Below, one piece after another: positions 53,936 through 64,000 of a DNA stretch of 64,000 nt; position 1 is the stretch's first letter, and each line of letters starts with the position of its first letter. The position numbers and the translations under genes are program-made. A model generated the notes under the pieces. The model saw only the letters and a program-made list of their open reading frames with translations. It was not told the DNA's origin and did not search any database. This DNA is from Coprinellus micaceus (lineage: Eukaryota > Basidiomycota > Agaricomycetes > Agaricales > Psathyrellaceae): the NCBI GenBank assembly GCA_951394405.1, contig OX596346.1, forward strand, positions 2,480,001-2,544,000, given 5' to 3'.

Positions 53936-56900
53936 ATGATAGACACGACACAACAGGGCTTTTTTAACAATAACAGTGATACAATCCAGGCAAACGGTAT
54001 TCGTAACCCTGGGGGAGGAGGCGCAGCATTGGGAAACGACGCCGCCCACGCGGCCAGTGACGACCCCGGGGGGATCGGAGGGCGAGTACGCAGTACAACA
54101 GAAACGGGGGAACAGGTGATACCCCAACCCCACCAACTACCCGAAGGTAGTAGGCAGGCAGGCACAGATGAGCAGGAGGAAGGAGGCCCAACCATGAGCG
54201 AGAACACGACGGCGGATAACCCCCAGCACATAGGAGCCGGCGGGGAGGTCCCAGGACCCCACGACCAGAACAGCACCGAGCCAAGCCGGACGAAAAAGAA
54301 GTCGAGAGCGGCGATGCGACTTGCGTCGCTAAATATGAAAGGCGGTGGTAGCAGGAAATCGAGAGAAAAATGGGAGTGGATAAACACAGTCCTGAGAACG
54401 AATAGCCTGAGCGTGCTAACGCTACAGGAGACGCACCTAACACAACCGGCCATCGCGGAACTGGAAGGAAGGTACAGCAGATTTAAAATATTTAATAGCC
54501 CACACCCGACCCACCCGAGCAGCAGAGGGGGGGTGGCTATAGTACTGAACAAACACAATGTGAAATGGACGAGCGCCGTGAGTGAGGTTATAGTACCGGG
54601 GAGGGCGATCAAAGTCAAGGTTCAAATGAACGATGAATCGTCACTCTCAGTGCTTGCGGTCTATGCACCGTCAGGGGATGACAATGCAAATGCGAATTTC
54701 TGGACGGAGCTGAAAGAGCACCATGTTACCTCAGGAGGGACGGTTGACGTGCTGATGGGAGACCTGAATATGGTCGAGAGCAGCCACGATAGACTTCCCC
54801 ACAGGCCAGATAGGCAATATGTAGTAGATGTGTTCCAGGAAATGAGAGACCAGATGGGCGTAAGAGACGGATGGCGAATTGTGAACCCAGATGAGCACAG
54901 ATTCACATTTAGGACAAAAAAGCGAAACGGAGAGGTGAACTCACGCTCAAGGATAGATCACATATATGTGAAAGATAGACTACTAAACAGGTGCGATGAA
55001 TGGAAGATCGGTGAAACAGGGATAGGCACCGACCACTATATGGTATCAATGTACCTGACGCCAAAGGGAATACCGTTCCTCGGGCAAGGTAGAAGCACAG
55101 TGCCGAACTTCATCCTTGACTACAAAGTAATGAAGAAGGCAATCGTGACCAAGGTGAAGGCGGCGGCGGAAAGAATAGAAAGATCCGTACGGCCAGGGTG
55201 CTGGACACAGGAGGTGAAACCCCAAACGGTGTGGTGAAACCTAAAACGGGACATCATGGAGATGTCGAAAGAATTTGCGCGGGAGAGAGCCTCACGCCTA
55301 GATGAAGAGATCGAGAAGTGGGAAGAGCGTAAGAAGGACGCCATGGCGCATAAAGAAGAGATGGAGGAGGAAGACCTACAGGCCCTCTTGGATGAGGTGG
55401 AAGATAACATAGAGTGTTTGATGCGAGCGAGGCTTGCGAGGATAAAGACCTCGATAGCCGCAAAGGTACATATGAAAATGGACGGAGGAACGAGCTTCGA
55501 CTACAACCTCCATAAGGAGAGGGTGCCACGAGACACGATAGCTGCCCTGCAAGTCCCGGGCCTCGACCCACCAGTGTACGAGAAGAACTCAAGGGGGATG
55601 GTGAAGATAATGACGAGACACCATGAGAGACTGCAGACGAAATATGAGCATGACCCTGCGTCCGATGCAGTCAAGGAGGCACAACATGAAGCCCTAGAGT
55701 CCCTGGATAAGGAACTGGATGAGGAAGAGAAACGCGAGATGGGGAGCCCATTCACAAAAGAGGAGGTGGCACGAGCTATGGAAAATGTCCCAAACAACAA
55801 AGCCGCGGGCATGGATGGCATACCTGTTGAAATATGGAAGTTCCTAAAAGAAAACAGGGACAACACAGAGAGAAATGGGGATGAGGAGAAAATAGCGAGC
55901 GCACCAGACGTGATAGACATGCTAATGACAGTGTTCAACGATATCAGTGAACATGGTGTGGTTGAGGATACAGACTTCGCACAGGGATGGATGTGCCCGC
56001 TGTACAAGAAGAAAGAAAAGACGAACGTGGAGAACTACCGCCCAATTACAGTCCTGAATACAGACTACAAGATCATGACAAGGGCGATGTCCGACCGCAT
56101 AGTGAAAGTGGTACACAGGCTGGTGCACCCAGACCAAGCGGGGTTCATTAAGGGCCGATCAATATATGACCAGACCGAACTCATACGGCTCGTCCTGGAG
56201 ACGAGCGAGGAAGAAGGAGTTGAGGGGGCGATAGTCTGCCTTGACCAAGAGAAGGCATATGATAAGATATCGCATGATTTCCTATGGCGCACCCTAGACC
56301 GCTTCGGAATCCCGGAGAGCTTCAATAAGACGGTACAAGCGCTGTACGAGAGCGCCGAGACATCAGTGATACTGAACGGAGTCATAGGGGATAAATACCA
56401 AATCACAAGGGGTGTTCGCCAAGGAGACCCAATGTCATGCCTACTCTTCAACCTAGCAATAGAGTCACTGGCATCTATGCTAAGGAAATCGAACCTAAAA
56501 GGAATTCAATATGACGGAATCAAGGAGAAAATACTGACATGCCTATTTGCGGATGATACGACGGTATTCCTGAGCGAAGGGGATGATGTTGAAGAACTGT
56601 TCTCCCTACTGGAAAGGTGGTGCCAGGCGTCAGACGCTAAGTTCAACATCAACAAGACGGTGGTGATACCGATTGGAGATGAGGCCTACAGGGAGAACCT
56701 GAGAACGTCGAGACGAGTCAACCAGGAAACCGGGGCGATTCCTGTAGACATACACATAGCACACGAGGGAGAACTGGTTCGGATTCTCGGTGCCTACTTT
56801 GGACACAATGTATGTGAGAACGAAGTCTGGGCGCCAATCGTCGAGAAGACAAAAGCAACCCTGAGAAGATGGGCGAAAGGTAGGCCGACGATCAGGGGCC

Positions 56901-58880
56901 GTAAGATTGGACACAACGCCATGATGGGAGGCTACACACAGTACCTAGCGAGGGTACAGGGGATGCCCAAAACAGTGAGAAAGGAGTTAAAGAAGATAAC
57001 AGACGATTTCATCTACGGGAAGGACGGCAAACCCGCATCGAATGCGATCAGCATTGAAACGCTATATGCTGATAAGGACCAAGGAGGTATTGGCCTTCTC
57101 GATCTCGCAGCAAGAGACGAGGCGATAGAACTGGTGCGAGCGAAGATATATGCAGGCGAGCTAGGGGAAAGACCGATGTGGTGCAAACTAGCAGATCGGG
57201 CCTTTGCCCGGGCAGCAGTAGGAAAGTATGCGAAAATAGGACACAACTTCCTTGTTCACCCCTTCCTACAGTCGTGGAAGGTACAGACAAACGCACGACA
57301 TCTCCCTGACAGCCTGAGGAGGATGATCAAGGTAGCGTATAAACACAAGGTTTCACCAGTGGCGTTGGAGATAACCGCGGGCCTGAAGACAAAAATGCCA
57401 TACTGGTTCCACGTGGGGGCCAAGGAGAAAAAAGTGTCTGTGTATGGACATAGATGGGGGAAATGCCAACGTGAGTGTCACGAAATCGTGACGACAGGGG
57501 AGATGCTCCAACACGCCCAGAAAGCTGGGGACGAGCCACTATGCATCAACCACATCGACTGTGAATGCCCAACGTGCGAAAAGGACAAAGCCGATGGGTG
57601 TGTGGACCCACCCAAGTGCAGACGGAACGCGTGGAAGAAACTGGACAACCTCAAGCAGGAATGGGATCCACAGTCAGGAAATGACACATTGACAGATAAT
57701 TAAGGGGGACCAGGGGGACTAGGGGATGATGAGCAGGAAGACTCACGTCCGAGTGAACCTGTAACAACCCCCCAAACACAACCGTCCCAACTAATCCGCG
57801 TTTTCGTGAGCGACGAATGCCCCACGGCGCTAGTAACGGCTCTACCAAAGTGGAGACAGGTGACGGAGGAGGAAGTCGAGGTATGGACAGATGGATCCTG
57901 CCATGACAACGGCCTTGCGACAGTGAGGAGTGGTAGTGGCCTGTGGTATGGCCAGGACGACTGGAGGAACCGAGCGCTGAGAATGCCAAAAGAACTTCCC
58001 CAGATGAACAACACGGGAGAGCTGGTGGCGGCGTTGACAGCCATTCAATCGCACCGAGAGGATAAGAGGATCACGGTAGTCAGCGACTCGCAGTACACGA
58101 TAGATATCGTGGCGAGCCAGTTGAAGGAATGGTTCAGACAGGGCTTCGTGAGAGCGAAGAATAAGGAAGTCGTTCTGGCTCTCATGGCGGAAATGATGCG
58201 GACGGAAACCAAAATTAGACTACGGAAGGTTAAAGGGCATAGCGGCGATGTCGGTAACGACGGTGCTGACGAATTAGCCAACGAAGGTGCCAACAAGTAG
58301 GAGGACGACATGGTGCCACTTGAGGATGGCGAGATAATCAGGAGCGCGGGTGCAGAGTTAAGCGCCCTGACACAAGCGCTTGCGTACGATAGCATCCGGA
58401 GCATAAATCAACCACCACCACGAAGGAGAACCAGGGAGATGGTGGAGACTACGCTGGCAGTCGTTGAGGAGCAGACAGGAATATTGCAGAGACCAGAGGC
58501 GCTTTGGAGATCCCTCCGACAAAGAAAAGGAGCAGCACTGACCCAGAAGTTTGTAGCATGGGCATGGAAGACCTTGCATATGGGCTATAAAGTAGGAACA
58601 TACTGGAATCACATATTGCCCGAAAGGGGGACGCACACGGCTACTGCGTATACTGGTTTCGGAGTCTGCATACCTGGCCTGGGTGTTGCGATGTGAGTGG
58701 AGGATAGGGCGTGAGGGCGACCCTACCAAACTCCACACCCCCGATGAGGTCACGGCGCGATGGAGAAGCGTCATATCGAGGCACCTGAGGATTGACTGGG
58801 CGCTTACGAATAGAAGAGCTTTCGGGAAGAAGGCTCTACATATGGCAGTTGTAAAGAAGACCTGGGAAGGTCTTACTCTC
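53936..58880 (+). pseudogene. LINE ORF2: APE endonuclease, RT, RNase H
   Basis: ATG at 53,936. Endonuclease (codons about 120-400): RLASLNMKGGG, LTLQETHLT, VLMGDLNMVE, SRSRIDHIYV, GTDHYMVSM. RT (about 600-850): NNKAAGMDGIPVEIWKF, VENYRPITVLNTDYKIMTRA, HPDQAGFIKGRSIYDQTELI, CLDQEKAYDKISHDFLW, GVRQGDPMSCLLFNLAIESL, LFADDTTVFLS (catalytic ADD). A Cys/His finger near 57,560-57,615 (CINHIDCECPTCEKDKADGC). RNase H (57,880-58,290): VEVWTDGSCHDNG, NTGELVAALTAI, VVSDSQYTIDIV, KGHSGDVGNDGADELANEGA, all four acidic residues present. In-frame stops at 55,235 (TGA, W-stop-N), 57,701 (TAA) and 58,298 (TAG); after a frameshift near 58,640 the tail continues as LAWVLRCEWRIGREGDPTK to KKTWEG at 58,878. Confidence 0.8.
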
Positions 58881-60767
58881 ACCACTCCTTTCTCCTCTGC
58901 CCTCTCCTCACTGTTTTCCTCCTGCCCTTTTAATGTCTTTTGGAGAATGTCACCATTGTTGCCTCTTAGCTTGTCTTTGCTTTGAGCTCCAACCAGAATG
59001 TTACCACTCCTGTTATTGCCATACAGATTGTCCCCATCTCCATCTTTCAGGTCTTTGCCCCTGCAGTCCTACCTTCCATCTCTGTCACCATGTTGGTCAT
59101 TACCTCTACCCCAGCCCCTAACACTGTCTCCACTGGTGTTGCTGCCTCTCATTTATCAGTCCCTGTTGTGACTAGGTCTACTAATGTGGACAGCACCCTC
59201 AACTACCACTATACCCCCCAAATCAGGACTGCATGGACTAACCAAAATGCCCTTGAGGAGCAATTGTGGGAGAATACCCACAAGAAGAACGAAGTTGACA
59301 AGGCCGCCCAGGAACAGCTCAAGTTTTGTGTCAATACATTTGTATTTACTGGTAATATGAGTCGCATTAATTTCCCTTCTTCTTTTAAACATCTTATTAG
59401 CTCTTGATAGGGTACTGAGTTCCCTGAGCTTTTAACATTTCTTTGGTGAACCCCAGGAGTTTGTTATCACCCAGAAGGTTCTCAATGACATGGCTCTCAT
59501 TGGTCTGGCCCCTAGATAGACTGAGCAATTCTGGTATTCACAGACGCTCAGGAAGGCACATTGTAATCAGAATTTATGCTGTCAAGGACATTGTGTATAG
59601 GCATTCAGTGGATGCAGGTAGTATAAAATACAAATATAAGGTATTTTTTGACACTACACCCAATATTAACCCAATTGTCTTGACAATCATGCTATCTTGT
59701 GAGAGAAGTGGAAAGTTGACCTGGACATTGTGAGTCTTCTTCCAAACAACAACTTGGGTAGCCATTACATGGTCAATATGCACTCATACAATGAATGAGA
59801 GCCAGGTCACTTGCATCTAGCACCTCACTCATCATGAAGACTATAGATAGTTGTATTTGAGGGGAGGAGGGAAAGGTAAGTGAACAAGCTAACATGATAG
59901 CAGAGATGTATCTAATGTCTTTGCAGGCCTGGACAATTGTACCACCAGATCAGCTGGTTAATGTTGAAATTGGAGAGGGTGCTGTCAGGATTGCACATGT
60001 GGAATCTGAAACCTTCTTCCACAGAATGTTGAAGTTAGTGTGTATGCACAATATTATCCTCAATAAGATAGTCTGGGTCACAGTAGGTCCAGTTTGTGTC
60101 TTTTAGTATGCATGCACTAACTTTGATTGTTAGGAAAAAGGCCAAGCCTGTTCATCCTTTGAGAAATTACTGGCTAAAATCTCTGTGAAATATATTTCTC
60201 TGCCCATGATTAGCTTTACTGATGGCAATTCATTTGGGCCGAAGGTCATGTCTATTCTCAATAATGGCAATGTGGGACTCTATCATGAGAGTGTGAGCCT
60301 TATGGCCAGGAGGATGGAGCATGTTAGTTACTTGGCAGAAGAGGTGAAAGAGTAAGTTCTTTATTTTGCCATATCTTTCAAGAAGATCTGAATCTCCTTT
60401 AGGCTTAAATTACATGAATCTGCTGTTCAAACATTTACAAAACACAACAAATGTATTATAAGTTCCAGTCCAGATTTCAGTTCTTCCAAGGCTGAGAGGA
60501 TATGTTAAAGGCTATAACAATGTGCAATCCTTCATCACATCACTGGGAGTTAAGTGAGCCAGGTTGATTGAGTTAATGACAGAGACTATATTCTAATAGG
60601 GCCCATGCAAAGAAATTTGTGAAGGCAAACCACACTCTCAAGTTGGAGTTCCTTGAACACTCCCAGACTCTTAAGAAGTCTGTTTATAAAGAAAGCCACA
60701 GGGACCCTCTGCTGTCTTTTCTGGTCTTAAAGATGGAAGATGCAGCAGGATCTGGCACCTAAGTATT
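58881..60767. other. Decayed sequence with unidentified coding traces
   Basis: Plus-strand peptides such as YTPQIRTAWTNQNALEEQLW (59,205), FVITQKVLNDMALIGL (59,460) and VNVEIGEGAVRIAHVESETF (59,960) read like one old protein broken by stops and small introns (for example a GTAG-like segment near 60,065-60,132). I do not recognise the family. Probably a dead transposon gene. Confidence 0.35.
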
Positions 60768-61530
60768 GGGCCCTACCTGGATGCGTCCATCTAGCCTGGG
60801 CCAGCCTGGATTCGTCCAGCCCCCTGCCTGGTTCTGGTCCATGCTGAATCCACTGGACCTCTCTAGCATTGGATTTGTCCAGTTGGATCTGTGGATCCAT
60901 CCACCTGGACCTGATTGGTTGGTAATCTGATGGCATGTTACATGAGGGGTTTCTGGGGTCCTGATGCTGGACCAGATCCAGCTGCTGGATGCGTCCAACC
61001 ATGACATCATCTGTGTCTGGAACTATATTTGGAAGGTGACATCATAAATACCAAATATAGATATAACATCATGCAGATCAGGCACAGATACCAGATTTGA
61101 TGGCAAATAGCCTTGCCATCAAATGACATTACACTCATTTAGATAAAAGCAAACAGTACTTATTGCTCTCTATCTCTGTCAGTTATTATCTGATAAGGAA
61201 GATTTGGGTATTATTAGAAAGTGCTGAATTAGGGCTTCATATCCAGTCACTCTCTGCTAACCCACTCAATCCCCACATTACAATAAGGTGAACTATCTAA
61301 ATACCCTGGTATGCCCACTCTGCAAGCTTACTCTTTGCTTGTAATATGCAATTTTTGATCCAATTACTTTGTGAAACTTAAAGCTGCCAACAAATACTAC
61401 CATATGGACAGCCTAGCCCCTCTCCATTCCTTTTAAATCAATATTAAATAGCCCAAATTGTTCATCAGTTCTATAACTATCACAATGATGTCCAACTCAC
61501 CCATGATCCAGGCCCCTCTTGGAGGATCTA
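60768..61530. mobile_element. Array-bearing element end with CTGGAT..GTCCAG units (family J)
   Basis: Starts GGGCCCTACCTGGATGCGTC; an array of CTGGATNNGTCCAG-type palindromes runs to 60,995. The following core (CATCATGCAGATC, CACTCATTTAGATAA, CTGATAAGGAAGATTTGGGT, ATTAGAAAGTGCTGAATTAG) matches the inner core of family B although the array is different. Only one end is present. Confidence 0.55.
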
Positions 61531-62199
61531 AGTGATGTAAATAATGCTTAGATATGTTATACATCATACCACAATGTGCTTTCACTCCAAACTTGAAACT
61601 AAAAAGTGCTTGTAACATGGCTGCTATGCACTCCTCCTACAACTAGTGTCAGTATCCCAAGCATGGGCCAGATATACATGTACTATCAAAATCCTTACCT
61701 TCAAGTCCAACAGTGTGTCCATCAGGGTACCCATCAAGGAACGACACCTGCCCACCTTCCAAGACAACACTTACTAATTGTGGACAGTTGTTAAAATATC
61801 CATCAGGCTTGCATCTCTTTTTCCTTCTGTGCCAACCCACCACACACCCTATCCACATCTACCTTATTATGGATTTTGAGCTGGCTTTAAATCACCATGC
61901 CCAGTCTACCTCAGATTTTTGTCACCAATGATTCAGCAGCTTTGATTTCAGGGAGTCAATAGGGCACAGTGGAAGATGGCATCCCCTAATATCATTGGCG
62001 GGGATGTATTGGGAGAGTTCTTTGCATTGAGCTACAGCCAGGGCTACCACGGCCGTATTACTGACCCCAACAGCCCTGGTATGCTTTGTTCAAGTAGTAC
62101 CTTGGCAGTTGACAATCCCCAGCATTCTGTTCACTATCTGCCATATGGAACTCTTCTGACACTACAGGCAACCATATGTTAGGTTCTGAGACACACACA
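61531..62199. other. Spacer with unidentified short ORFs
   Basis: No domain recognised. A plus-strand frame from 61,976 reads MASPNIIGGDVLGEFFAL and may be a fragment of an old gene. No repeat from elsewhere in the window is recognised. Confidence 0.3.
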
Positions 62200-62816
62200 A
62201 ACGTCAAATAATCACACCATGGGGTGGCAGGTGCACCTGTAGAATGGTTTTGGTATCGTTCAAAAGCCCTTATTCAGGGCTTTTCAAAGCATGTAACATT
62301 GGTTAAACCTGTCCAATACAGCTGTTAAAAATAAGCATTTTCATTGAGTTCTCAGGATTCAGGCACTTGTAAGCACTGTTCTACCTCTTGTGCTGAATCA
62401 CTTTACACTCCAGTTACAACTGGTACCATATAGACAGTTTGCACTATATCACAGCAATGGGTGGTCTGTCTGCCTAGACGTCTTTTGACATTTGTATTCA
62501 TGGTTTACGTTCTCCAAATTACATAGACCAAAAAGTGTGTGAACTATTGTGGGTGCCTCAAACTAGTGATACATTGATTTTCGCACAGCTTATTTGAGAG
62601 CTGATTGCAATGGTTTGGTACTCAAAGCTGCAGTCTATACCATGTGAGACCACTATCCCAATACCTTCTAAGTGACCTCAGAGTGTGTGTTTGTAAGCCC
62701 ATACTGTGGAACAAGCACGCATATACCATGCACACCACTGTATGAGGTTGGGCAAATCTAATGAGGGGATCTTGTGTGATTTATCAGTGATAGCATATGG
62801 CTGGGTGGTTATACTG
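62200..62816 (+). mobile_element. Family B interior, partial (copy 3)
   Basis: Matches the interior of copy 1 from about 44,420 to 45,270 in the same orientation, with gaps and many differences: GGTATCGTTCAAAAGCCCTT, ACAACTGGTACCATATAGAC, TGAGAGCTGATTGCAATGG, GTGATTTATCAGTGATAGC. It stops at TGGTTATACTG where copy 2 begins. Confidence 0.6.
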
Positions 62817-64000
62817 CACCTAGGTCACCCCAGCTGGCCGGCTTAGAGCCGGCCAGCTTGGCAGGCAGCTGGGCTGGGCTGGGCCGGCTGGGTCCGAGCT
62901 CAGCTAAAAACACGTCAGCTCAGCTGTGGGCTGGCGCATATCCAGCTGAGCTGAGCTGTTCCCAGCCAAGCTGAGAGTCATCCAGCTGATGCGAGGAGCT
63001 GAGCTGCTTGCACCATGGGGGCTCAGCTTGAGCGTGTGAAGCTCAGCTCCAGTACAAGTTCCTCCCATCGTACCAGGCTATCCAGCTGAGCTGGACCCTA
63101 CAGCTGAGCTGACACCCAGGTGAGCTCAGCTTGGGTGTTACAGTCACACTGTGACAGATGTGACCAGTGTGTGACACAACAAACAATGACAAACATGACA
63201 AACAAACAAACAATGATGTCATACATACACAAATAGATATGATGTCATGCAGATCTGAGATCGGAAATGACACTCATTTAGATAAGAGTATGCAAAATCG
63301 CATGCCTGATATCAGAGTCAATTCTTGGCCGATAAGGATGATTTTGGTATCGTTAGAAAGCCCTTGTCAACCTCTATTTGGGGGTGTTTGTTGCGATGTC
63401 AAGTTGGGCTCCCACGGATGCCATTTGGCGGATTTCAAATTCCAGGCTTTGCGAGGACACTGTTTAGGTTATTTTGGCACACAATGTGATGTGCAAACAG
63501 GAGGGCATGTACTACTGCATGACTACACATAACATACTGGGCTGCAGGGGTATTTGGATAATTAGAAGACAGGTTTTGGCCATAGGGGCAAGTGGACACA
63601 TGCAATGTGATCACCCTGCCACCTGCTACCACCCATAAATCACACAAGAGGACACCCTTAAATTTCCCTGACCCCATTGGATGGTATGCGAGGGCCAGTA
63701 CCAGCATGCGACAATCCCTTACACACTGAGGTTCAGACGTATTTGGGTTATTAGCGAACCAATTTTGACATTGGGGGCTGGCAAACACATGCAGTGTAAT
63801 CACCCAGCTATTTGCTATCACCAATAAATCACACAAGAACCCCCCATCAAATTTGCCTGACCTCATATGGTGGTGTGTATGGCACATGCGTGCTTGTTCT
63901 ATTGCATGGGCTTTCGAACAGATACTTTTGGATCACCCAAAGGCTATTGGGACAGTGATCTCACGTGGTATAAACCACAGCTCCAAGTACCAGACCAGCA
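62817..64000 (-). mobile_element. Family B, copy 2, runs off the window
   Basis: Starts CACCTAGGTCACCCCAGCTG with the AGCTGAGCT array to about 63,135, then the reverse complement of copy 1 from about 45,960 down to 45,080 (for example GACAAACATGACAAACAAAC, GCCGATAAGGATGATTTTGG at 63,328, GGCTATTGGGACAGTGATCT). It is inserted in copy 3 of the same family and continues past the window end. Confidence 0.75.

Larger units (their letters stand above)
51330..58880 (+). mobile_element. Tad-like non-LTR retrotransposon (LINE), 3' truncated
   Basis: Two ORFs in the order ORF1 (51,904-53,436) and ORF2 (53,936 to about 58,880: APE endonuclease, RT, Cys/His finger, RNase H). About 570 bases of 5' untranslated sequence. 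CG-rich compared with the neighbouring elements, and damaged mainly by one stop in ORF1 and three in ORF2 plus a 3' frameshift, so it is the youngest large element here. The match to the LINE stops at about 58,880 without poly-A or target duplication. The 5' start near 51,330 is approximate. Confidence 0.82.

Noticed and set aside
53860..54618. Long minus-strand frame opposite LINE ORF2
   Set aside because: Shadow of the ORF2 coding strand, which has all catalytic motifs.

Overview
The window looks like nuclear DNA of a basidiomycete fungus (Agaricomycetes). Its few genes have introns of about 50 bases with GT...AG ends and CTAAC-like branch sites, one gene is an F-box protein of the LPPEIL type, and the repeats are typical of that group: tyrosine-recombinase (YR) retrotransposons, chromodomain Gypsy, a Tad-like LINE, Harbinger and hAT-type elements. 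Recognition is by eye from motifs; no database search was possible.

Region 1 (1-8,925) is gene-bearing and rich in CG dinucleotides: an F-box-like gene (636-2359), a decayed F-box paralogue beside it, a four-exon gene on the minus strand that reads as a TET/JBP-type 2-oxoglutarate Fe(II) dioxygenase (3674-5037), and a two-exon gene for an unrecognised, probably nuclear protein (7289-8925).

Region 2 (about 9,900-27,700) is a nest of elements. The outermost is a plus-strand YR retrotransposon split into pieces. Into it went a 10.9 kb block (10,780-21,646) bounded by about 886-base inverted arms that look identical. That block holds a second, minus-strand YR retrotransposon, itself cut by an LTR (14,830-15,622, TSD CCAGA) and by a 1.27 kb element packed with TTAA-type motifs. 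Two further LTR insertions break the outer element.

Region 3 (27,700-51,320) holds a decayed minus-strand chromodomain Gypsy, a Harbinger-like element with two divergent genes, a second Gypsy on the plus strand, a large inverted-repeat element whose centre contains a 200-base assembly gap, several hAT-like MITEs with perfect 8-base target duplications, and non-autonomous elements with arrays of short palindromic units near their ends.

Region 4 (51,330-58,880) is a comparatively young, CG-rich LINE with ORF1 and an APE endonuclease/RT/RNase H ORF2, broken by only a few stops. Region 5 (58,880-64,000) returns to decayed sequence and array-bearing elements, one inserted into a relative.

The most unusual signals are: (i) pairs of non-autonomous elements that share an internal core but carry unrelated subterminal arrays; (ii) the near-identical long inverted arms around old, decayed contents; (iii) runs of TGASTCA (bZIP-type) sites in all four copies of one LTR family; and (iv) a probable 5-methylcytosine oxidase gene next to sequence showing CG-to-TG decay.
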